The position numbers and the translations under genes are program-made. Below the pieces are notes generated by a model. That model saw only the letters and a list, made by a program, of their open reading frames with translations, was not told the DNA's origin and did not search any database. From Chromobotia macracanthus (taxonomy: Eukaryota > Chordata > Actinopteri > Cypriniformes > Botiidae): a DNA stretch of 64,000 bases. The DNA lies in the NCBI GenBank assembly GCA_036877525.1, contig JAZGTH010000002.1:6618501-6682500 (forward strand), read 5' to 3'. Below are positions 26,640-36,400 of the stretch, piece by piece (positions within the stretch are counted from its first letter, which is position 1; each line of letters begins with the position of its first letter).

Positions 26640-27070
26640 TACAATCCAGCGCTTGTGTCATTCACTGGGTTGCTCTCTTTCAAGCCCCCCTCCACACACA
26701 CACCCGTCTTTCTGTTACCCCCCGCCTCTGCCCTGTTTGATTGTGGCGATCAGTAGGAGTTGAAGTGACTGTGCCTTTCAAAAAGAAAAAAAGGGGTAGG
26801 GTTAAATCCCTACTCCACTGCTCCCTGCTAATTCCCCTTGTTCCTCCAAGAAGGATTTACTTCTTCTGCCAGCTTGTGAAAGGCTTTCTCTGCCCATCCG
26901 AAAAGTTAGCCGTCGCCTTCCTGCGGAGGTGTGGTTGCTATAGCAGGGGCGTCATGCGTGGCTATTCCATCGGAGATCCCGCTGAGAATAGGGAACGGGT
27001 CAGGGGGGCAGACGACAGCCAAAAAGTCCGGATTAGGTCCCGGGACAAAGCCAGGACAGGAAGATTCCAG
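26640..27070. promoter_or_regulatory. CpG-bearing patch in intron 2
   Basis: This is one of the most CpG-dense stretches upstream of exon 3, for example agttagccgtcgccttcctg, agcaggggcgtcatgcgtgg and ttaggtcccgggac. A 129-codon + strand frame (26741-27130) covers part of it but looks like nothing known. It could be an enhancer or an internal promoter. Confidence 0.35.
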
Positions 27071-28129
27071 AAGGAACAAATGGGAATTACAGCAGCAAAA
27101 ATAATACAAAGTGACAGAAAGGGGAAATAGAAAAATAATGGCTTACAAGATTAGAACTGGTGGGCAAAAAGAAGGTGAGAAGAAAAGAGGAGAATGAAAA
27201 TGAATGTTTTCATTTGGATGAGAAGCATCCTGGGAGCTGGGCGGCGTAGAGGTGAGCAGGCGAAACCAAAAAGTGTCACAGCTGCTCAATAGGGTCATTT
27301 CCTGTTCTTTCGAGGCTTTTTTGGTCCCTGAGTCTTTGACACAGATTCACATCTTTGAATAAACATTTGATTCAGACTGGGTCGAGACAGATTCATTATT
27401 CTGTTTGACATGTTCAACATATCTGGCATGTAACTGGTTAATTTGGCCAGTTCAGATTATAAACACAGTGTCAGCCATCATTTAATATGAAAGCCATGAG
27501 TATTTGGATATGTTTAGACAGAAGAGATTCCATGAATATGATGGAATGTGCAAAATCATCTTGTTATTGTTACCCACTCATCTTTTTTTAATGTACTTCA
27601 CAGATGTTTCACAAGATCGTATTGTAGAACCGTGGTCTGTAATGCCAAAAATTACAACCATGCTAATCTTCAGTACATGCTCAATGCTTGATTTGTGGGG
27701 CAAAATAATTCTATTTTCATGTGATTAATGAAATCTGTATGGACATAATTGCTGAAACAATAGGGAGTAACCAAAATGGATCAGGCCATGTCTAAACACA
27801 AAATAATGAAGGTGCGTTTTTTCTGCTGCAGTGTTTCCCTCACTCAGATTGGAAGAAGGAGCTTGAGAGATTTGTTGGCAGGTTTTGTTATAGGATTTAC
27901 AGTTTTGTACTGTCTGATAATAATCTTCTTAATGTCCTAAAATAAATAAAAGCTTTCACACTTTTGTATAGCGTCATATTGCCAATGTCTGTTGTTGTGC
28001 AAAGCAAAATTGTTTTAAAATAGTTCTAAAATATAACTCTTCAAGGTAAATATAATTTTAACAAAATCTAAAATGATTTCAAATTATAACTGCATAAAAC
28101 TAATATCTGCAAACACCCATAAGCCAGTT

Positions 28130-28520
28130 ATTTGTGCCAAGTTATAATGATGCTGGTCCCCAAAATGACGAGGCACTTTTGCTCCCCTTCGTGACTTTTT
28201 ATTTTATTTATTCTCATGACAGCTCAACAGACACCCGTAGAAGTTCTGACACGCACAAAACAGCCACAACAAAAAATAACCAGCTATGCAAACTCTCCCG
28301 AACAGAATGCAGCTGGCCGCAGAACCACGTGTGTCCAGTGAGCTGCTATTATCAGCGCTCGCATCGCCATCTCACAATGAAATTACCATCACAAAAACCT
28401 GCTATATTTACACATATTCATCTGAACTCATATTAACACATATTCATCACTGTCATCCAACCCCAGCCACCATCAACAGAATATGATGATGGCTATTCTC
28501 CCACTCGCTCTCTTTCTCTC
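28130..28520. promoter_or_regulatory. Candidate conserved non-coding element with CACGTG
   Basis: Long unique patch with a CACGTG E-box at 28326-28331, a CAGCTG E-box just before it, and tatcagcgctcgcatcgcca. It lies 2 kb upstream of exon 3. Confidence 0.4.
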
Positions 28521-28619
28521 TCCTGGCAAACAATGCTGTAGATGAAATGCGGAGATACACGCAAGCACCGGGGCAGCTGTCTTACCAGCCAGACCGAACA
28601 AAAGAAACCAAGGCTAATA

Positions 28620-28870
28620 AATCAGCTTTTAGGGGATGGACAGTGTCACACACCCGCTCTGTCTGTCTGCTTCCTGTAGAGGTGGGCTCCCGCTGAACCT
28701 CAGATGATGAGATAGAGAGGGCAATATCTCTGCCTGTAATGAAACAAAAACAATTTTATCGACACCCTTCAGAGGAAATGAAGGCTGCGGAGGTGGCCGA
28801 GATGTGTTATGTAAACAGGCGTGTATTGTGGCAAAGCCTATGATTGTAGAGTTTGTCTGACAGGAGAGCA
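28620..28870. promoter_or_regulatory. Candidate conserved non-coding element
   Basis: Unique sequence with ctgcctgtaatgaaac, ttttatcgacacccttc, gaggtggccgagatg and atgtaaacaggcg (forkhead core). It sits between a CT-rich tract and AT-rich DNA. Confidence 0.35.
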
Positions 28871-29219
28871 ATGTGGGTTTGAAGAAACATAGTTTAAATT
28901 TATTTTTTTTAAGTTGCTTACAATCAAAAACTTTTAAATACTGTTTCTCAAGGCAATGCAGTGTTTCTGCAGAGTGAATATTTTTCTCCTGTTTTGCCAT
29001 TTTTTTTATTGAAACAGGAGGTTGGCGTGAGACATAAATCGGCCCAGTGCTATATTTTAAATAGCAACTGCCATGACAGTGAACATGATTTGCTACTTGT
29101 TTTATAGGAGTATGTGGTATTAATGGAATGACATTGTCATTTTAGAGTGCATTTATTGTACAGATGAGCATGTGCAGTATGAGTCATCAGTTTTTATATT
29201 TTCCAAAGAGTAAAGAGTA

Positions 29220-29270
29220 ACTACTACACTACTGTAGTAGTGGTGTAACATCTACACTATACTGTAGATG
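29220..29270. repeat. Two adjacent perfect hairpins
   Basis: A 9-bp stem (actactaca / tgtagtagt, loop 29229-29232) is followed by an 8-bp stem (catctaca / tgtagatg, loop 29257-29262). The two stems are related in sequence. Confidence 0.85.
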
Positions 29271-29429
29271 ACCTCAGAGCAAACAGACATGGATTAAACA
29301 ATTTAGATTGTATAGGGTCTTTAATAATGGATCAATAGGTTGTTAAATGATTACAAGGATTTAGGACTCTAATCTCTGACACTACCAGATATCTCGTGAA
29401 AACATTATGCAGATTCTCATATGAACATT

Positions 29430-29730
29430 GCATCGGTTCGGCCTTAAGCCATTGGCTCTAAGGAATTGCTTCCCGTTTCAGAAGCATTGTTTGACTGGCG
29501 ATGGAGCCTGTCTAATCACTGCAGTGAGTGGGGTAAAGCCAGTGAGCTAAGGGCCCAAGCTGCTGATTGAGGTTTGCTGGTGCGTTGGGTCGAGAGTTGA
29601 TCCTGTATTTCCTCCCATTGGGTTCTGCTGAAGCGTTGAGGGGTTATCCCGGCTGCTTTAACAAATGAAGCAGTGTCAAAGCAGAATGCTCAGAGGCTCA
29701 GCCTCCTGCCCCCTTAATAACGGAACTGTG
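29430..29730. promoter_or_regulatory. Candidate conserved non-coding element near exon 3
   Basis: About 300 bp of balanced composition (ggttcggccttaagcc, tgactggcgatggagcctg, gtgcgttgggtcgagag), 500 bp upstream of exon 3 in otherwise AT-rich intron. Its texture is like a deeply conserved element. Confidence 0.4.
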
Positions 29731-30222
29731 ATGGACAACCACATGTAAAGACATTCTGTGATGCTGACTGACGCTTTAGTGTTGTTGCTGTGTTTTAAAA
29801 GTCTTTTTTATGCATGAACTCTATAGATACATATGCTGTGTTTATACAGGCAGCAGAGATCTCATTTATTGGCATTTTTAGCCTTAGATGTATTTGGCAA
29901 CCAATCCAGATTAATTTAGCTGTTTGTAGTGTAAAAAGCAAAAAACACTTAATGTCTGATTTTTACAAATCAGAAACACATGTGGTTTGCGATCTGATTA
30001 AGATACACTGGGTATTGGTGACACTGTCTGAACAAACAGATCTGGTTTCATAATATTTTATTGCAAAACTACAGCACTGGCAGTCAGTTCTAAAGATTGT
30101 AAAGCACGCAGCAGTGTGAACAATCCGTAGAGGATTAAAACTGAGATTTAACATTGTTTATGTCTTGTGCACAGATGTTTTGAGCACTTACACTAATCTC
30201 TCTCATTTTGCCTACTTTTCAG

Positions 30223-30455
30223 GTTATTTGCCACCAAATGCAGTGGGTGTCTGGAGAAGATCGCACCCACAGAGTTTGTGATGCGGGCACTCGAGTGTGT
30301 GTATCACCTCAACTGCTTCTGCTGCTGTGTGTGTGACCGGCAGCTGCGGAAAGGGGATGAATTTGTACTAAAGGACGGACAGCTGCTCTGCAAAACTGAC
30401 TATGAGAGGGAGAAGGATTTGCTTGGCTCTGTCAGCCCAGATGACTCAGATTCAG
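30223..30455 (+). CDS. lmx1b: lmx1b exon 3: second LIM domain
   Basis: The acceptor is cctacttttcag before 30223 and the donor is ttcag|gtatgc after 30455. The exon is 233 nt: it opens with the last base of a split codon and closes with the first base of the next. It encodes 77 whole residues. The zinc ligands are visible: CSGC, then 18 residues to H-x2-C (HLNC), then C-x2-C (CCVC), and finally C-x2-D (CKTD), the usual LIM2 pattern. In the family this domain binds LDB1-type cofactors and modulates DNA binding. Downstream of the finger the sequence is acidic and serine-rich (SVSPDDSDS). If the donor were missed, translation would stop at 30473-30475, so retention of intron 3 would truncate the protein. 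Confidence 0.97.
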
Positions 30456-33400
30456 GTATGCCAGTAAGACCGTAGTATAAAATAAGACATACCAGTCCCA
30501 TTTTTATGCAAACACAAATTCAGCAACAAACACAAATTCAACATTACATATAGGGTATTACATATAGAAGTCTTAAAGTTACAGAAAGAAACGTCCTGTT
30601 TATTTTTAAGAATCAGGCAAAGAGTGAAACAATTTCCTGACCGTTTTGAGTTAAATAACCTTGACTGAATTAGCAATAAACTTATACAGAGAAAAATGTA
30701 CATTTTTCAGAAATCTACAATATAGACCACACCAACAAGCTACACAAAATAAAGAGCTTTCAAGATCAGAAAGAGCATCTCTGACAGTGAGAAGCCATAC
30801 TGTGCTGATGGCAGGATCTGGTGTGAGCAGGTTAAGTTGCTGGAAAGAATTATAGCAGTAACATGAGTGAGTGACAGAAGGGCTTTTGGGCCCTTCTCAT
30901 CCATGTCTCTGCACTTCTTATCGGCCCTTTTGACTCCTTCCCCTCACTTCACCGTAATGAGGCATCTCACCAAACCTCACTCTTAACATCCCCATATGGC
31001 TTTCATTTAAACACACACATGCAAGCATGTATGCTCAAGAGATGTCAAGAAATTTGTCAGATGCATCCATTCCACATTCAAAGCACTAGAAAAAGGGCCT
31101 TTTTACGCAAATGTGTATGCTTGCGTTCAGGGTTCCGTGGGGGGGCTTGAGTTGACCTGAACACAAGAAGTGAACTATAATGGTGAGGTATTCAGTTAGA
31201 TTGCAGCACACCACACAACTGGCAGAAAGAAAGATCAGAAACAGATGAAAAAGAGGACGGAATTGGTCCATCATGTGTGCATCTCCTGCTGATCACTTGA
31301 AAAGGCCAAACCATTTACAGATCTTTATCTCCATAGATGTTCGCTGCTGATGCCACAAAAGCCACCAGTGCCAAATTGCAGAAGCCCTTAATCTGGAAAA
31401 ACAGTCATGCTGGGACTGTGCCCGTTTGGGTTTTTAACTCTTGAACTGGGCCACGTTATGGAGTTTGGTGCCTTTTTTTAATTACTATTATTATTCTATT
31501 AAACACAAGCTGATGTGGCTTATTGGAAACCTCCACCCACTGAACAATAAAGCCAATCCCCTCTTTGACTATAATAATTACAGTAGGAGAGCCAGAAGCC
31601 ATTTTGTGAATATGGCACATTAGCTGGACCTACTGAGAGATATTATCATGACACAGGGCAGGCTTGATTAACCCGCCTGAGGATCACCTTAGGCTAATTG
31701 AGACACTTTGATTAGTTCATATGAACAAGTATCAAACAGTGTACATTTTGTGATATGAGGAGAGAGATATTGAATATCCTAACATTATGGGCTATCCTGC
31801 TAAAAAAAAGCGGTTTAAAGCTGCCTAAGCTAGATTTCTGGCCTTAGTTAGTCTCCCAGCTAGGTCAGGCAAATCCATCTGAAGAATTTTAGCTGGTAAG
31901 ACTGAGAAACCAGATAAACTACATGAACATCTACTTGGCCAGGCTAGGAGATCAGTTTAAACCACCTAAGCCCAGCTTGACTCGGCTGGAAAACAACCTA
32001 CACAAGTCTAAACAAGACCAACAAACAAGCTTAAGATATTTAAATGTGATTTAATCAGCAGGGTAGTTAAAATTGTAGGTTAAATTGTGCCACATACTTT
32101 AATTTGTAGAGGTTTTGATTTTGTGCATCATTGTTCCTTCTGCACATTGTGGGTGATGATAAGCACACACTTTGAATTTGTGGTTTCGCTATCTGTATTA
32201 CTTCCTCTGAACATTGGACCTCATTTCCCATTGCCCCACTTTCATAGCTTCCCCCAAAACATTGAGCTTGCTGCATTTTGGATTCTTATGAAAGATTTAT
32301 ATGGTGTAAAACAACCAAAGCCGTGCACTATTAATTCTAAATGACACAACGTCCAATCCAGTGACAAATTCTCATACTTCACAGAGCTTTGCAAGTTGGG
32401 TTACAGTCCTGCCGGGGATGTGGCCCGCTCTTTCACTAATAAATCGATAACAGAAGTATTAAAACCACATGTGTCTTATTTGGTTATGGATGCACTAGGT
32501 CTGAATCTCCTAAAATTGAAAAGAACAAAAACATCTATTCATCAGCATGTTGTCTAAATAGTTAGAGAGTTACTGATTCCTGTGAATGATGGATCTCTCT
32601 CTAGAGAAGAGCGAAGATGAGGAGCTGGATATCAAGCCAGAGAAGGGCTCTGGAGGCACTGGGAAAGGAGATGATGGGAAAGACCCCAGAAGACCCAAGC
32701 GACCACGCACCATCCTCACCACACAGCAGAGACGTGCTTTTAAGGCATCATTTGAGGTGTCTTCAAAACCCTGCCGAAAGGTGAGTTCTTCTTCAGAAGA
32801 AGAATACTTTATAACAATTGAGATACTAAAGAGATTGAATTTATTGTACTTTCTTATGGGCAAGAGCCTAAAGATATAATGTCAGGATTTAAGATCAGGT
32901 TTATCCATCTGTGGAACACAGACTTACACTTCACTACACACACTTTACCAACAACATTGTTTTTTTTAAATCTAGGTAAGAGAGACACTGGCTGCAGAGA
33001 CTGGTCTGAGTGTGCGTGTGGTTCAAGTGTGGTTCCAGAACCAAAGAGCTAAAGTAAGTCTAGACCCAGTACATTACCTTATTAATCATCCAGTATTATC
33101 CATGCAAACTTGATAATGTATGTCCAAGGACCAGATAACACAACAATTTGCAAGTAATCCTCCAACAACGTACTAAACTCTTTGCGAGCGCTGCCAAAAA
33201 GGAAAGAGCGAGAGTCTAGAGACAGCAAATCTCAGTCCCTATCTGCCTTAAGCTTAACCTCTCGACGCATTCCACAAAAAACTCCCCAAAAGTTCGGGAG
33301 AGATGTGTCCACATCCATCCTGCTCTTACGTTAGCATTTGAAACCCACCTCAGAGTGCTGATTTTATCTTCAAAAGGCTGTAGATAATATAATGCAGCCA

Positions 33401-36400
33401 GATCAAGCTCTGCGTAGTTCAAGCTGAGGTGAACAACAAGGAGCATCTCTTTTTGATAGCACAGAGTTGGTTTGGGGAGTCACAAAGTTTTCTGATTGTG
33501 GTTTTATCATTATTTTTTCAGATGAAGAAGTTGGCACGGAGACAGCAGCAGCAACAGGAGCAGCAGAACTCCCAAAGGCTGGGCCAAGGTAAGATGTCCT
33601 AATGTGAACCAGAAGGTTGCACATTTGTCCGAAGCTCTTATACAGTGGCCTATGCAGGCAAGATGCGATAAGATTCCAGCAACCATTTGTCTGTACACAT
33701 GTGAAAAATTTATGACCAATCAGAGCATAATTGATCTTTCATGTACAGTAAGGCAGCAGAGGATTTTGGACCATGAAGAGTTCACAGTGGGTGGAGCTGC
33801 CCAGCACAATGCCACAGATATAGTAGCCAAGCAATCAACAAAATTTCTCACTGTCTCAATTCTCTTTGTTGACTCTTGCTTGTCAACAAACAATTTGAAA
33901 ATTAACACTAATTAACAAACATTTATACCATTTTATAGTATTGTATAAGAAGTGGGTCATCAGGCTCATCTTTAATAAGTCAGACATTGTTCTCAAACTT
34001 CAGTGTTTAGAATATTAAGAATATTAAGCCACCACATCTGGTGTTCAGGATGTAAGTGTAGAAAGTGAAATATTCCAATTGACCCTCTTCTTTCACAGCA
34101 CACTTTGCAGTGTGAGCCATGTCCATCCTCCCAAAAACAGGGCGAGCGGCCTAGACGCTGACCCCTGTTCGCTGTAGATTAAGTAGAAAAACGAGTGCAG
34201 CCCTTTTGTGAGGGAGGAAGTGTGGAGGTGGATGAATTAATTTACAGTGTAAGCGCATTGAAGTTGCCTCCTCTTTGACCGATTCACCCACCCTGTTCCC
34301 TCCTTTGCTGGAATCAACCCAGCATCTCGGCTTCAGCAAGCAGTTGTCTCAAGTTGCTATGCAGCCAGGCATAGGACAAGTCATTTTGTGTCTGTGATCT
34401 TTACTTTCGGTGTCTTGGCACTTAAGGATCTGTTACAAAGCTCTCTGTCTTCAGGTTTTCATGGCTGCTACAGGTCATGCATGGTGACATTCAATTTATT
34501 GTTACGGTTTTTAGTGATGCCATAGTGTTGACTTTAATGGTGGGATAGTTCATCCAAAAATGAAAATGTCATCATTTTCTCACCCTCTCATCATTCTGAA
34601 CCCATATGTCTTTCTGTCTTGTTCGTAGAACACACAACAAGATGTTTAGAAAAGATTGCCAAGTTGCTCTTTTTTTATAAACTGAAAGTGTATGGGGACC
34701 AGGGCCCATGATTAGCATTCCCTTATGTTAAACAGAAAAGAGTCACTTGCACATTTACCATTATAACTTTTGTAAAGTAATACAGATAAAAAAATGTAAA
34801 AATCTAAATTTTCATTTTTGTGTGAACTGCCCTTTAATTTTTCATTTCAAGTGTTAAAGAGCCAATACATAAAGTAGCACCTTTTTGACAGTTAAAATGT
34901 TGTTGAGAGGATCCAACTGAGCTTCTGTAACAGATGAGTTTGGATGAGACCGTCTGGAAAACAGAAAAGTGAGGAATATTATTCCAAGCACTACAGAGGA
35001 GGACAAATGTTTCCTTTACAGCTCAAGAGTCTTAATTCCTGGACAAATATTTGTTGTAAGGCAGTGGAATCCATTCCTCCATCATTCATATTTATTTCTG
35101 CACTCTCTGCATTTTCTCTTTAGCGAATATCACCGTAAAGCAATTTACTGTAGAGATTAGGTTTGCATACCAGAGGCTATATTTTTCTGTACCTCCTGTG
35201 ATAGCACTGGCCAAAATATGACATGTCAGAAGACAACTGATTACAAGGATTGTAAGGAAATCTATCTTTGAATGACATCATTCTGGATGTGTGAGGACAT
35301 TTATTTTGAATATTAGCACATTATTTAAATGTAAAACCTTAAAAAGACAGGCAAATATGTTGTAGTATGTGGCAGGTGTTTTTGTTGTATGAGACAAGAG
35401 TCCTGTCTTTTATATTTTATGTTTTTAAGTTTTTTTATTGGCATTTTATTGCTGAACAAGACCCTCTTGTACCTGCTCTCCTGTAAAGCCATAATCCAGA
35501 AAATCACTAAATCATCTCCAGTGATAAACCACAAGTAATAATACTTTTATTTTATAGACCTATGTTGGACTGTTCTTACAATGCATTCATTTATGGGGCT
35601 TTTCACAAACTCTGCTGTGTGGAGCAAAAAGGAGAAATCTGTCTCACGGCCAAACATCAGAAGTCATCACAATGACATAAGCTTTTCTTTGTTTGGTTCA
35701 GCACTTTCATGCCTCTAGGCTCCATCACATTTAATGGGATAATTTAAGTTCTTTAGACAGATAGAGATCTATCTTCGGCCATGAACCCTACCCTCATGAA
35801 CCAACAGAAATGTTTTCTCTGAGAAAAGAAGAGAAATGATAGGGTGAAGGTGACACTAGAGAAGGACAGCAAGGTGTAGATGAACAAGTCTGGTGGTCTA
35901 AGATATTGAGAAGTCTTGTGAAGTCAGACTCCCCTTTGGGAAATGCTAAGGCGGTCTTGAGAAGTCCATGGTGCCATGAATCATGGATTTGAGCTGAAAC
36001 ATGTCATCAGATGGAGCCCCTTGGTTAATATGTTGTTATATCTCTTATCTGAGATCCTGTCGCTCTTGGTTATAGTATCAGCTTACCAATAGTGTCAGCC
36101 AGCCTTTAATGTCAGCCTTTAATGGGCCAGTGATTGGAGTGAAAACATTGCAGAAAGAGATTTGTATTTGCTGCATCATGTTGTGCATTAAAGGTCAAAT
36201 AATCTAAAATACATATCCCCTTGTAGTGTCTCAGTTGTTTATTCTAAACAGCAATGAGATGAAATGGAGAGCTAATAAGAGCTAGTAATAGACCCACATC
36301 TCACGTTCTTCCTCTCACATGTGTTTTCACGTCTTTCATCTAGTGTGTAAAAAAAAGATCTCAACAATGTCTCAATCTGTGTTCAGATGTGCCATAACAC

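Larger units (their letters stand above)
1..30222 (+). other. lmx1b: lmx1b intron 2 (3' part), no exons recognised
   Basis: No reading frame here resembles a known protein or carries LIM1 motifs. The stretch ends at a good acceptor for exon 3. In mammals LMX1B intron 2 is by far the largest, several tens of kb, so a 30 kb intronic block fits. Most of it is AT-rich unique sequence with microsatellites and a few old repeats. Patches that keep CpGs and transcription-factor motifs are listed separately. The following parts show nothing I can name: 1-760, 850-4200, 5910-7060, 7110-8380, 9190-10000, 13190-14000, 14720-15750, 19000-20180, 21440-22000, 22560-23480, 23730-25730 and 27070-28120. Exon 2 could in principle hide in a short frame, but I saw no sign of it. 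Confidence 0.7.
30456..32604 (+). other. lmx1b: lmx1b intron 3
   Basis: GT-AG intron of 2.15 kb (gtatgc ... ctctctctag), phase 1. It contains an enhancer-like patch at 31490-31740 and a short terminal-inverted-repeat element at 31795-32063. The rest is AT-rich and shows nothing nameable. Confidence 0.9.

Noticed and set aside
26741..27130. 129-codon open frame, + strand
   Set aside because: Basic, low-complexity translation over a CpG-bearing patch. No domain and no splice context.
1..30222. Searched for lmx1b exon 2 (LIM1, with CEGC and WHEEC-type motifs) and exon 1
   Set aside because: No frame with the cysteine/histidine pattern was seen, so these exons are taken to lie upstream of the window.
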